This document shows positions 16,121 through 24,526 of a DNA stretch of 64,000 bases, piece after piece; positions within the stretch are counted from its first letter, which is position 1; the number at the start of each line of letters is the position of its first letter. Position numbers and translations under genes: made by a program. Location: NCBI GenBank assembly GCA_041743935.1, contig JBGTLU010000021.1, positions 17,011 through 81,010 on the forward strand. The letters are read 5' to 3'. The DNA comes from JBGTLU01 sp041743935. GTDB lineage: Bacteria; Bacteroidota; Bacteroidia; Sphingobacteriales; Sphingobacteriaceae. The notes beneath the pieces are model-generated. The model searched no databases, was not told the origin of the DNA, and saw only the letters and a program-made list of their open reading frames with translations.

Positions 16121-16685
16121 TCGAATTGGTTAAAATTATTTGTCTAAAAAATTTAAAAGTTATTATCCCGCAAAAAAATCCAATTAATGCACCACATATC
16201 ACATCAAAAGGATAATGAACTCCAACATATACTTGGGCATAACTAATGGATGCTGCCCAAAACACACCAAGAAATATTATTCCTTTCCATTTGGAATAAA
16301 AACAAGAAATTAGAAAAGTAGCTACTGCAAAATGGTTACTAGCATGGGTAGAAACAAAACTATAACCCGGGCCGCAATCCACTAAATTTCTGATGCTCCC
16401 AATTAAATTTACATCGTTACAAGGTCTAATTCTTTGTACAATAGGTTTAATTATGCTTGCACTTAAAAAATCAGAAAGACCAAAACAAACCAAAAGAAAG
16501 AGGATTAAATAAATTCCATTCACTTTATATTCTCTTATTACAAATACAATGATGAAAATATAAATCGGAGCCCAGAAATATTTATTCCGTATGGGGGGTA
16601 ATATCACATCTAAAAAGGAATTGGTATAGATGCCATTAATTGCATAAAATAATTGAAGATCAATAGCTTTTAAAGTTTCAATCAT
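16107..16685 (-). CDS. PAP2-family membrane phosphatase
   Basis: The 192-residue multi-pass protein belongs to the PAP2 acid phosphatase superfamily, which includes undecaprenyl-diphosphate and phosphatidate phosphatases. All three motif regions are present: KPIVQRIRPC (motif 1, about 84-93), STHASNHFA (motif 2, about 113-121) and YAQVYVGVHYPFD (motif 3, about 149-161). Motif 2 reads ASNH instead of the usual PSGH, but keeps its catalytic His. Five or six hydrophobic helices are visible. It overlaps the methyltransferase by 8 bases and the ZIP gene by 14. The substrate is unknown; a lipid carrier phosphate is the most likely class. Confidence 0.85.
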   Translation of the reverse strand: MIETLKAIDLQLFYAINGIYTNSFLDVILPPIRNKYFWAPIYIFIIVFVIREYKVNGIYLILFLLVCFGLSDFLSASIIKPIVQRIRPCNDVNLIGSIRNLVDCGPGYSFVSTHASNHFAVATFLISCFYSKWKGIIFLGVFWAASISYAQVYVGVHYPFDVICGALIGFFCGIITFKFFRQIILTNSNGSI

Positions 16686-17421
16686 TCTTTTTGCCTATAA
16701 AAATTAATCGTTCTGAGTTTTTATTATCAAAGGCATTTAAATCATAATCACCAAAAACAGATTGAATTTTTATGCCAGCTTTGGTAAAATATCGTTCAAA
16801 ATCTACTACGCTTAATGCTCTAACCTCTTCTTTAAACGCCATTTTTTTGTCTAAATGCTCAAAACTTATTTCCTTGGTGACAAAATTATTAATGATTTTT
16901 CTATGAATATGAAACTCTATCCCTTCCATGGTTTTTACTTCTCTTACCACCAGATTATTTTTTATTTTTTCGATGTTCATGAAATCCATCACCAAAACAC
17001 CACCTGGTTTTAAGGCTTTAGCAAACATGTTAATGGCGTGTTGGTTATCCGACTCCTTTTCAAAATACCCAAAACTAGTAAACAGATTCAGAACAATATC
17101 AAAATAATTGATATAGAATAAATTTCGGATATCATGCACCCAAAAATGAAGATGTTCATTTTCAAAAGCCGATGCATGTTTTATGCTTTCTTTTGATAAA
17201 TCTATTCCGGTTACATCATAACCTTTTTTATTTAAGTATATAGAATGTCTGCCTTTACCGCATGCTGCATCTAAAATTTTAACCGAACCACCTGGTGAAA
17301 GATGCGAACAAATGTTATCAATAAAATGTTCTGCCTCTTCTAAATTGCGTTGACTGTATAAAATATGGTAGTAAGGTGAATTAAACCAGTTATGATACCA
17401 TTTTTGATTTTGATTGGGCAT
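16678..17421 (-). CDS. Class I SAM-dependent methyltransferase
   Basis: This 247-residue protein has a Rossmann-fold methyltransferase domain. Motif I is KILDAACGKGRHSIYL (about 48-63), the acidic residue after strand 2 is in VTGIDLS, and post-motif regions DIVLNLFTSFGYFE and LKPGGVLVMDFMN follow. The last third (beta strands with many Lys and Glu) is typical of the methyltransferase-25 group. The start WYHNWFNSPYYHILYSQRN is a family signature seen in Bacteroidota. It is first in an operon with PAP2 and ZIP. The substrate is not known. Confidence 0.85.
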   Translation of the reverse strand: MPNQNQKWYHNWFNSPYYHILYSQRNLEEAEHFIDNICSHLSPGGSVKILDAACGKGRHSIYLNKKGYDVTGIDLSKESIKHASAFENEHLHFWVHDIRNLFYINYFDIVLNLFTSFGYFEKESDNQHAINMFAKALKPGGVLVMDFMNIEKIKNNLVVREVKTMEGIEFHIHRKIINNFVTKEISFEHLDKKMAFKEEVRALSVVDFERYFTKAGIKIQSVFGDYDLNAFDNKNSERLIFIGKKND

Positions 17422-17426
17422 AGCAG

Positions 17427-17434
17427 CAAATATA
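17427..17434 (-). promoter_or_regulatory. -7 element TATATTTG for the methyltransferase operon
   Basis: The minus strand reads TATATTTG six bases from the ATG at 17421, predicting a leader of only about two bases. A TTTG lies further upstream at a shorter spacing (16) than usual. Confidence 0.5.
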
Positions 17435-17491
17435 GAAAAACACTTTCGCTCAAAATTAAAATAGTATGATTGCTTAGCACTCTTTATTTTC

Positions 17492-17499
17492 TAATTTTG
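17492..17499 (+). promoter_or_regulatory. -7 element TAATTTTG for glmM
   Basis: TAATTTTG matches TAnnTTTG. TTG at 17470-17472 lies 19 bases upstream, at the position of the -33 element. The predicted leader is about 22 nt to the TTG start codon at 17525. Confidence 0.55.
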
Positions 17500-17524
17500 T
17501 ATTTCCTTAAGAAACATATATAAC

Positions 17525-18916
17525 TTGACATTAATAAAATCAATATCGGGAATTAGAGGCACCATTGGTGGCAAACCCGGAGATGCACTAACCCCTTCCG
17601 ACATCGTAAAATTTACTGCTGCATATGGCAAATGGATACTGGAAACCACTGGAATTAATAAAATTGTAATTGGCAGAGATGCTCGTATTTCTGGCGAAAT
17701 GGTGCGAAACATAGTAGTTGGCACTTTGCAAGGAATGGGTATAGATGTTATAGATCTTGGATTATCTACCACACCAACAGTAGAAATTGCTGTACCCGAT
17801 GAAAAAGCAGGCGGCGGTATTATCCTCACTGCAAGTCATAACCCCAAACAATGGAATGCACTGAAATTACTGAATAGTAAAGGTGAGTTTATATCAGATG
17901 CCGAAGGAAAAAAAATATTAGAAATAGCAGAATCAGATGATATTGAGTTTGCCGAAGTAACTAAACTAGGCTCTGTTAGCATGGATAATAGCTATGCTAA
18001 AAAGCACATAGATAAGATTTTAGCCTTGCCATTGGTAGATGTAGATGCCATTACAAAAGCAAATTTTTCTGTAGTGATAGATTGTGTTAATTCTACCGGA
18101 GGAATTTTTGTTCCTATGTTATTGCGTGCTCTTGGAGTAAAAACAATCCACGAATTATTTTGTACCCCAGATGGAAAATTTCTGCACAACCCCGAACCAT
18201 TACCCGAAAATTTAACTGCTCTTTCGCAAGAAGTTATTGCTCGTAAAGCTAATATTGGTATAGCGGTAGATCCGGATGTGGATAGATTATGCTTTGTTTG
18301 CGAAGACGGTACCATGTTTGGCGAAGAATATACTTTGGTTGCGGTAGCAGACTATGTACTGAGTAACAAAGTTGGTAATACGGTTTCCAATTTATCCTCC
18401 ACACGTGCACTACGTGATGTAACAGAAAAACATGGGGGCACTTATCAAGCTTCGGCTGTAGGAGAGGTGAATGTGGTAAATTTAATGAAAGCAACCAATG
18501 CAATAATTGGAGGAGAGGGCAATGGCGGAATTATCTATCCTGAATCTCATTATGGCAGAGATGCACTCGTTGGTATAGCCTTGTTTTTAACCCATTTAGC
18601 TAAACACGGTAAAACCATTTCAAATTTAAAAAGTACTTATCCTTCCTATTATATTTCTAAGAATAAAATTACGTTAGAGGAAGGAATGGACATTGATGCT
18701 TTGTTGTCGAAATTGCAAGAAAAATATAAAAAACAACCTATAAGTACAATTGATGGAGTAAGAATTGAGTTTGATAAAGATTGGGTTCATCTTCGTAAAT
18801 CAAACACTGAGCCAATTATTCGAATATATTCTGAATCTAATTCAGAGACAACAGCCGATTTGTTGGCACAAAAAATCATCAAAGATTTTGGTGATTTAAT
18901 ACAAAAACCTAATTAA
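17525..18916 (+). CDS. glmM: Phosphoglucosamine mutase (phosphohexomutase family)
   Basis: GlmM converts glucosamine-6-phosphate to glucosamine-1-phosphate for UDP-GlcNAc, peptidoglycan and LPS. The start is TTG at 17525, giving MTLIKSISGIRGTIGGKPGD, the usual N-terminus in Bacteroidota; no upstream ATG is in frame. The 463 residues carry TASHNPKQWNALK (about 101-113) with the phosphorylated Ser, the Mg loop DPDVDRL (about 243) and the sugar-binding GEGNGG (about 334). The C-terminal phosphate-binding segment is RKSNTEPIIRIY. A phosphomannomutase/phosphoglucomutase activity is possible in this superfamily. The cysteine desulfurase gene follows after 13 bases. Confidence 0.9.
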   Translation: MTLIKSISGIRGTIGGKPGDALTPSDIVKFTAAYGKWILETTGINKIVIGRDARISGEMVRNIVVGTLQGMGIDVIDLGLSTTPTVEIAVPDEKAGGGIILTASHNPKQWNALKLLNSKGEFISDAEGKKILEIAESDDIEFAEVTKLGSVSMDNSYAKKHIDKILALPLVDVDAITKANFSVVIDCVNSTGGIFVPMLLRALGVKTIHELFCTPDGKFLHNPEPLPENLTALSQEVIARKANIGIAVDPDVDRLCFVCEDGTMFGEEYTLVAVADYVLSNKVGNTVSNLSSTRALRDVTEKHGGTYQASAVGEVNVVNLMKATNAIIGGEGNGGIIYPESHYGRDALVGIALFLTHLAKHGKTISNLKSTYPSYYISKNKITLEEGMDIDALLSKLQEKYKKQPISTIDGVRIEFDKDWVHLRKSNTEPIIRIYSESNSETTADLLAQKIIKDFGDLIQKPN

Positions 18917-18929
18917 AACAAAGATTGAA

Positions 18930-20072
18930 ATGAGAGTTTATTTCGACAATGCTGCCACAACGCCCTTAGATAAAGAAGTATTTACGGTAATGCAAAAGGT
19001 GATGGAAAACCAATTTGGTAATCCATCTTCTATCCATGCCCATGGACGAGAGGTGCGTAGTATTGTAGAACAATCTCGTAAAACAGTTGCTAAATTATTG
19101 AATTGCTCACCCTCCGAAATCTTTTTTACATCGGGTGGTACCGAAGCCGATAACATGGCATTGCAATGTGGTATTTGTGATTTAGGGATAAAACATGTCA
19201 TCACTTCCAGAATTGAACATCATGCAGTGTTACACACATTGGAGCACCTGGCAAAACAAGGTAAAATTCAATTGAGTTATGTTGATGTGGACGATAAAGG
19301 CAGAGTTTCTTTATCGCACTTAGATAAATTATTGCAAAATAATTCTAAAAGTTTTGTTTCGTTGATGCATGCCAACAATGAGATAGGTACCCTTTTAAAC
19401 ATAGATAAAGTAGCGGAATTGTGTCATTTGTATGATGCTATCTTCCATTCAGATACAGTACAAACCGTTGGACATTATACTCATGATTTATCCAAATTAA
19501 AAGTTCATTTTTTGGTTTGCTCTGCTCATAAATTGCATGGCCCTAAAGGAGTTGGTTTCATTTATATCAGCCCTAAAGTAAAAATAAACCCATTTATATA
19601 TGGGGGCGCTCAAGAACGTAACATGCGTGGAGGAACAGAAAATGTTTATGGCATTGTAGGTTTAGCAAAAGCGTTAGAAATGGCTTACGAAGGAATGGAT
19701 TCGCATCGGAAACACATTCAATCTTTAAAAAACTACATGATGGAGCGATTAAAAAGTACTTTTCCGGATGTAAGTTTTAATGGTTGCACTAACGAAGATG
19801 AAAGCCTCTATACCGTACTAAATGTTTCTTTCCCCGAATCAGATATGGGAGAAATGATGTTGTTTAGTTTAGATATTGCCGGTATTTCTGTATCGGGCGG
19901 TAGCGCTTGCTCCTCGGGCTCTAATATTGGATCTCATGTTTTACGTGAACTAAACTGCAACCAAAACAGAGCTTCTGTTAGGTTCTCGTTTAGCAAATAC
20001 AACACCAAAGAAGAAGTGGATTTTACCGTTGAAAAACTGAAAGAAATTTTGGTTCCAGTAGCTAATGCATAA
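18930..20072 (+). CDS. Cysteine desulfurase (NifS/IscS type)
   Basis: The enzyme removes sulfur from cysteine with PLP, supplying Fe-S cluster and thio-cofactor synthesis. The 380 residues are class V aminotransferase. FDNAATTPLDKEV is the N-terminal signature, SGGTEADNMAL (about 67-77) binds PLP phosphate, CSAHKLHGPKGVGF (about 194-207) contains the PLP lysine, and SGGSACSSGSN (about 320-330) carries the catalytic cysteine. The short loop around this cysteine fits the IscS/NifS group. It follows glmM closely, and no iscU or iscA is adjacent; the IscA-type gene is at 49080. It ends eight bases from the convergent clpB stop. Confidence 0.92.
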   Translation: MRVYFDNAATTPLDKEVFTVMQKVMENQFGNPSSIHAHGREVRSIVEQSRKTVAKLLNCSPSEIFFTSGGTEADNMALQCGICDLGIKHVITSRIEHHAVLHTLEHLAKQGKIQLSYVDVDDKGRVSLSHLDKLLQNNSKSFVSLMHANNEIGTLLNIDKVAELCHLYDAIFHSDTVQTVGHYTHDLSKLKVHFLVCSAHKLHGPKGVGFIYISPKVKINPFIYGGAQERNMRGGTENVYGIVGLAKALEMAYEGMDSHRKHIQSLKNYMMERLKSTFPDVSFNGCTNEDESLYTVLNVSFPESDMGEMMLFSLDIAGISVSGGSACSSGSNIGSHVLRELNCNQNRASVRFSFSKYNTKEEVDFTVEKLKEILVPVANA

Positions 20073-20080
20073 TATCTTTT

Positions 20081-22681
20081 TTATTCGTTACTAGATTCAA
20101 AATTAAACTCGTTCCCGTTTTTAAGTGTTAAATTCACTCTATTACCAGACTGTATAGTTCCGGCTAAAATGAGTTTGGAAATTTCATTTAATATTCGTTT
20201 TTGAATAACACGTTTTAGCGGTCGGGCGCCAAACTGTGGGTCGTAACCAAGTTGTGCCAACCAATCTAGTGCTTCATCGGTAGCAGAAAGTGTAATGTTT
20301 TGCTCTAACAGTACATTTTGTAAATCTGCAAATTGCAATTGCACGATATCTTTTAGCTCATCTCTGGTTAGCGGATTAAACATTATTACTTCATCAATTC
20401 TGTTCAAAAACTCCGGACGAATCGTTTTTTTGAGTAATTCAAATACCTCGCGTTTGGTTTTGGCTTGTATCTCAACTGCATTGGTTTCGTTGTAATTTTC
20501 GAAATTATTTTGGATAATATGCGAGCCAATATTAGAGGTTAGGATGATGATGGTATTTTTAAAATTTACCTGCCGACCTTTATTATCTGTCAATCTTCCA
20601 TCATCCAAAACTTGCAATAGAATATTAAATACATCTGGATGTGCTTTCTCCATTTCATCTAATAATATAACAGAATACGGTTTTCTACGAACTGCTTCAG
20701 TTAACTGTCCGCCTTCATCGTACCCAACATATCCGGGAGGCGCGCCTACCAATCTGGATACGGCATGTCGTTCCTGGTATTCGCTCATGTCTATCCGAAT
20801 CATGGCTTGTTCGTCATTAAATAATAATTCGGCTAGGGCTTTTGCTAGTTCAGTTTTACCCACTCCGGTGGTTCCTAAAAAAATAAAAGAGCCTATGGGT
20901 TTCTTTTTATCTTGTAATCCTGCTCTGCTTCTACGTATGGCATCTGCAACTGCTTCAATGGCTGCATGTTGTCCTGCCACTCGTTTATGTAATTCATCTT
21001 CTAGGTGCAATAATTTATCTCGTTCGCTGGCAACTAATTTGGTTAACGGAATTCCCGTCCAACGAGCTACAACGGCAGCAATATCATCGGCAGTAACTTC
21101 TTCTTTTAGCATTCGAGAAGCGCTCTGAATTTCTTGTAGCTGTGCTTTAGTATCTTCTACTGCTTTTTCAGCTTCTTTTATTCTACCGTAACGTAGTTCG
21201 GCTACTTTGCCATAATCTCCTGCACGCTCTGCCTGTTCGGCTTCTGTTTTAAAATTTTCTATTTCTTGTAATTTAATTTGGATAGCTTCTACTTTGGTTT
21301 TTTCTTCTTGCCAACGAGCTTTCAATGCATTTCGCTCTTCGCTTAAATCTGCAATATCTTTAGATAATGAAGTTAATTTTCTTTCATCCTTTTCTCTTTT
21401 TATGGCTTCACGTTCAATTTCTAGTTGCATTATTTTGCGTTCAATTTCGTCTAATGCTTCTGGTTTAGAGTCCATTTCTAATCGCAACTTGGCTGCAGCT
21501 TCGTCCATTAAATCGATGGCCTTATCTGGCAAAAAGCGGTCGCTGATGTAACGCTGCGAGAGTTCTACAGAAGCAATAATGGCTTCGTCTTTTATTCGCA
21601 CTTTATGATGCGTTTCGTACCTCTCTTTTAACCCTCTCAGAATAGAAATTGCATCGGGTGTATCGGGTTCATCTACCAATACTTTTTGGAATCTTCTCTC
21701 TAAGGCTTTATCTTTTTCGAGGTATTTTTGGTATTCATTAAGGGTAGTGGCTCCAATGGCGCGAAGTTCGCCACGTGCTAAAGCAGGTTTTAAAATATTG
21801 GCAGCATCCATTGCTCCTTCACTTGCTCCGGCGCCAACCAAAGTATGTATTTCGTCTATAAATAAAATGATTTCTCCCTCGCTTTGGCTCACTTCTTTTA
21901 CCACTGCTTTTAATCTTTCTTCAAACTCTCCTTTGTATTTTGCCCCGGCTATTAAAGCCCCCATATCTAAGGAGAAAACCGTTTTTGATTTTAAATTTTC
22001 AGGTATATCTCCGTTGATGATTCGGTGCGCAATGCCTTCGGCAATAGCGGTTTTTCCAACACCCGGTTCACCAATTAGGATGGGATTATTTTTAGTTCTG
22101 CGAGATAAAATCTGAATTACTCTTCTAATTTCTTCATCTCTCCCTATAACCGGATCTAACTTACCAGATTGAGCTAAATCATTTAAATTTTTGGCATATT
22201 TTGCCAATGCATTGTAGCTTGCTTCGGCATTTTGGTTGGTTACTTGCGCTCCGCCACGTAAATCGGCAATGGCTTTTTTAAGGTCTTTTTCATTTGCACC
22301 TAATGATTTTAAAAGCGTAGCGGTTTTATCTTTACTCGTTAGAATTGCTAACAACAGATGCTCAACAGAAATGAATTCATCTTTTTGCTCTTTTACAATG
22401 CTTTGTGCTTTTTGGATGATGAGATTAGTATCTGAAGAAAGATAGAGATTACTACCGCTCACTTTTGGGTAGGAATTTAGTTGTAAATCTAACTCGCTGT
22501 GTAAAGCGTTGAGTTGGATATTTATTTTTTTAAGCAGATGATTTACTACGTTTTCATCTACGGATAATAGTCCTTTAAGCAAATGAGCGGGCTCTATGGC
22601 TTGCTGGTTGTATCCCAAAGCAATTTCGCCGGCTTTGTTTATAGCTTCTTGAGATTTTATAGTGAAGTTTTGTAAGTTCAT
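20081..22681 (-). CDS. clpB: ATP-dependent disaggregase ClpB (Hsp100)
   Basis: ClpB is a hexameric AAA+ disaggregase working with DnaK. The ATG at 22681 gives 866 residues from MNLQNFTIKSQEAINKAGEI. The frame is open to 22729, but the extra 16 residues (MSFRLVYCMALANHTD) are not family-like. Order: Clp N domain (1-145), first AAA+ with GEPGVGKTA near 205, the coiled-coil middle domain (about 400-520) which distinguishes ClpB from ClpA, second AAA+ with GTTGVGKTE near 607, and the D2-small domain ending in GARPLKRVIQKRI. A hairpin lies upstream in the leader. No HrcA/CIRCE operator is visible. Confidence 0.96.
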   Translation of the reverse strand: MNLQNFTIKSQEAINKAGEIALGYNQQAIEPAHLLKGLLSVDENVVNHLLKKINIQLNALHSELDLQLNSYPKVSGSNLYLSSDTNLIIQKAQSIVKEQKDEFISVEHLLLAILTSKDKTATLLKSLGANEKDLKKAIADLRGGAQVTNQNAEASYNALAKYAKNLNDLAQSGKLDPVIGRDEEIRRVIQILSRRTKNNPILIGEPGVGKTAIAEGIAHRIINGDIPENLKSKTVFSLDMGALIAGAKYKGEFEERLKAVVKEVSQSEGEIILFIDEIHTLVGAGASEGAMDAANILKPALARGELRAIGATTLNEYQKYLEKDKALERRFQKVLVDEPDTPDAISILRGLKERYETHHKVRIKDEAIIASVELSQRYISDRFLPDKAIDLMDEAAAKLRLEMDSKPEALDEIERKIMQLEIEREAIKREKDERKLTSLSKDIADLSEERNALKARWQEEKTKVEAIQIKLQEIENFKTEAEQAERAGDYGKVAELRYGRIKEAEKAVEDTKAQLQEIQSASRMLKEEVTADDIAAVVARWTGIPLTKLVASERDKLLHLEDELHKRVAGQHAAIEAVADAIRRSRAGLQDKKKPIGSFIFLGTTGVGKTELAKALAELLFNDEQAMIRIDMSEYQERHAVSRLVGAPPGYVGYDEGGQLTEAVRRKPYSVILLDEMEKAHPDVFNILLQVLDDGRLTDNKGRQVNFKNTIIILTSNIGSHIIQNNFENYNETNAVEIQAKTKREVFELLKKTIRPEFLNRIDEVIMFNPLTRDELKDIVQLQFADLQNVLLEQNITLSATDEALDWLAQLGYDPQFGARPLKRVIQKRILNEISKLILAGTIQSGNRVNLTLKNGNEFNFESSNE

Positions 22682-22712
22682 GTCTGTGTGATTTGCCAAA
22701 GCCATACAATAA

Positions 22713-22738
22713 ACCAACCGAAAGCTCATTTGGTTGGT
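22713..22738 (-). promoter_or_regulatory. Inverted repeat in the clpB upstream region
   Basis: ACCAACC (22713-22719) pairs with GGTTGGT (22732-22738) around 12 bases. It lies about 32 bases upstream of the chosen clpB start. It could be an operator or a leader hairpin; it does not match CIRCE. Confidence 0.35.
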
Positions 22739-22747
22739 ATTAATGAA

Positions 22748-22783
22748 AAAAAGTCATTAGAAAATAAATTCTAATGACTTTTT
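22748..22783 (-). terminator. Rho-independent terminator of the pyrE-SRPBCC transcript
   Basis: A perfect 15-bp inverted repeat (22748-22762 and 22769-22783) with loop AATAAA contains AAAAAGTCATTAG; on the minus strand it ends in a run of T. It lies 20 bases after the SRPBCC stop and separates it from clpB. Confidence 0.88.
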
Positions 22784-22802
22784 AGCAGGTTTTTATATGT
22801 AT

Positions 22803-23195
22803 TTACAGAACTTCTTGAAGTTTAGAAACTTGCTGGTCGGCAAATTTTTGTAACGCTGGTCCGGCAACCATGGCAATGAATGGGTTTAATTTAGCATTCA
22901 TTTGTAGTTTGGCCGTGGAGCCGCTATCCGTATCTGCAAAATGCCATTGAATATCTAATGGAAATGGGTCGTCGTTACGGGTTTTAATGACTAGTAGTTC
23001 GCCAGGCTTTTTCTCCGTGATTACTAAATCTAATTTAGCCATGTTTTGGATGGTAAATTTTACTCCATCCTCGGTGGTTTCCCAGTTAATAACGCTTTCG
23101 GGCATCAGGGTTTTGTACTTTTCGCCATCGGCTAAAAAATCATAGGCTTCATTAGCCGATTTATTTAGATTAGTGCTTGCTTCAACAGTTGTCAT
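22803..23195 (-). CDS. SRPBCC-fold (START/Bet v 1-like) protein
   Basis: This small protein of 130 residues, starting at ATG 23195 (MTTVEASTNLNKSANEAYDFL), has the pattern of an SRPBCC ligand-binding fold: an N-terminal strand, the helix ANEAYDFLADGEKYKTLMP, several strands, and a long C-terminal helix (GPALQKFADQQVSKLQEVL, partly). Such proteins bind hydrophobic ligands, but no specific function can be given. The frame is open to 23261, overlapping the end of pyrE, but the extra 22 residues do not look conserved. It is 32 bases downstream of pyrE and probably co-transcribed. Confidence 0.8.
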   Translation of the reverse strand: MTTVEASTNLNKSANEAYDFLADGEKYKTLMPESVINWETTEDGVKFTIQNMAKLDLVITEKKPGELLVIKTRNDDPFPLDIQWHFADTDSGSTAKLQMNAKLNPFIAMVAGPALQKFADQQVSKLQEVL

Positions 23196-23227
23196 TTGAA
23201 AATATTTAAGAGTTTGAGATTGTTGGT

Positions 23228-23869
23228 TTACTGTTGCCAGGTACTTGGGGTTTCGCGCCAAGCTTTTAAATTTTCTAAATCATTTTCAGTAATATATCCT
23301 CCGGCTAATGCTTCTTGCACCAGTGAGTTATAATTGCTTAGACTATAAAAAGGACATTTGGCTTCTTTAAAAGATTTATCAGCTACATCAAATCCATAAG
23401 AGAAGATACAAACTAATCCAGCGATTTTGCAACTGGCTTGTCTCAATGCGTCTATAGCCATCAAACTACTTTTTCCGGTTGATATTAAGTCTTCTACCAC
23501 TACAATTTTTTGTCCGGCTTTTACTTCTCCTTCTATTTGGTTTCCCATGCCGTGTTTTTTAGGCTCCGGTCTAACGTAAGCAAATGGTAGACCTAGTTCC
23601 TGAGCAACTAAAACTCCTTGCGGAATTCCGGCCGTAGCTACACCGGCTATAACATCTACTTTACCAAAAACTTCGTTTATTAATTCGGTTAATTCTTGTC
23701 GGATATAAGTTCGGATAGAAGGGTGGGATAAGGTTATTCTGTTATCGCAATAGATTGGGGATTTCCAACCCGATGCCCAGGTAAACGGCTGCTTGGGTTG
23801 TAATTTTATTGCTTTAATTTGTAATAACGATTCGGCAATATGTTTCTCCGTTTCGGGTTTATGGTACAT
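23228..23869 (-). CDS. pyrE: Orotate phosphoribosyltransferase
   Basis: PyrE makes OMP from orotate and PRPP in pyrimidine synthesis. The 213 residues carry the substrate loop FTWASGWKSPIYCDNR (about 29-44) and the PRPP-binding motif VVVEDLISTGKSS (about 124-136). The length is normal. The ATG at 23869-23867 shares the palindrome CATG with the ATG of the divergent NUDIX gene (23868-23870), so the two coding regions overlap at their first codons. A perfect TACCTTTG promoter box at 23874-23881 predicts a transcript starting about one base before the ATG. It is followed by the SRPBCC gene and a terminator. Confidence 0.94.
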   Translation of the reverse strand: MYHKPETEKHIAESLLQIKAIKLQPKQPFTWASGWKSPIYCDNRITLSHPSIRTYIRQELTELINEVFGKVDVIAGVATAGIPQGVLVAQELGLPFAYVRPEPKKHGMGNQIEGEVKAGQKIVVVEDLISTGKSSLMAIDALRQASCKIAGLVCIFSYGFDVADKSFKEAKCPFYSLSNYNSLVQEALAGGYITENDLENLKAWRETPSTWQQ

Positions 23870-24473
23870 GGCTCAAAGGTATAGAATTTATGTCAGGGAT
23901 AAATCTTTATTTATCACTCAAACGAATGAATTTATAAACAAAACCGATTTGGTTTATGTATCAAAAAAACAATTATCAACCACTATAAAACAAATCCTAA
24001 GAGGTGAAATAAATCAGGATGTAATGTTGATAGATGATGACCCAGCCCGTGTATTAGATAAGTTAATGGATACTTATGAATTTATAGAAGCGGCAGGTGG
24101 GTTGGTAAAAAATGAAAGAAACGAGTTTCTGTTTATTTTCAGAGCTGGTAAATGGGATTTACCAAAAGGGAAATTAGAAAAGAAAGAACTACCATCGGAT
24201 GGCGCTAAGCGCGAAGTAGAGGAGGAATGTGGGGTAGAAATTTTAGAAGTCTTAGAGGAATTACCTTCTACGTATCATGTGTACGAGTTAAAAGGTAAAA
24301 TTATACTAAAACAAACGTTTTGGTATAAAATGACAGCCACATCCGGACAGGCATTGGTACCTCAAGTAGATGAGGGCATTTCTGAGGTAAGATGGTTTTT
24401 ACAAAATGATTTTCCTATGGTTTATGCAAACACATATCTTAGTATTTTGCAGGTGTTGGAGAATGTTGAGTAG
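23868..24473 (+). CDS. NUDIX hydrolase
   Basis: NUDIX enzymes cleave nucleoside diphosphates linked to another group. The ATG at 23868 gives 201 residues (MAQRYRIYVRDKSLFIT). Residues 1-75 form a non-catalytic N-terminal part. A complete Nudix box, G-x5-E-x7-REVEEECGV, starts at GKLEKKE near residue 100. The substrate is unknown; ADP-ribose, NADH and oxidised nucleotides are typical of the family. The start overlaps that of pyrE on the other strand by two bases, so the promoter of this gene must lie inside the pyrE coding sequence. An open extension to 23793 lies fully antisense to pyrE and is rejected. Confidence 0.85.
   Translation: MAQRYRIYVRDKSLFITQTNEFINKTDLVYVSKKQLSTTIKQILRGEINQDVMLIDDDPARVLDKLMDTYEFIEAAGGLVKNERNEFLFIFRAGKWDLPKGKLEKKELPSDGAKREVEEECGVEILEVLEELPSTYHVYELKGKIILKQTFWYKMTATSGQALVPQVDEGISEVRWFLQNDFPMVYANTYLSILQVLENVE
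23874..23881 (-). promoter_or_regulatory. -7 element TACCTTTG for pyrE, inside the NUDIX coding region
   Basis: On the minus strand TACCTTTG matches TAnnTTTG and ends five bases before the pyrE ATG. It lies in codons 3-5 of the divergent NUDIX gene. The predicted leader is about one base. Confidence 0.5.
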
Positions 24474-24526
24474 ATGTTTTGGTTGTTTAATTAAACACTT
24501 TATACTAATTGCTCAATACTCAAAGC

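Noticed and set aside
17474..17482. TTAGCACTC, identical to the left half of the CIRCE heat-shock operator
   Set aside because: No GAGTGCTAA follows within the required 9-base spacing, and the gene downstream is glmM, not a chaperone.
20544..21128. 194-codon open frame on the plus strand inside clpB
   Set aside because: It is antisense to the well-conserved second AAA+ region of clpB. The protein has no recognisable motif and has the Ser/Cys-rich composition of a shadow frame.
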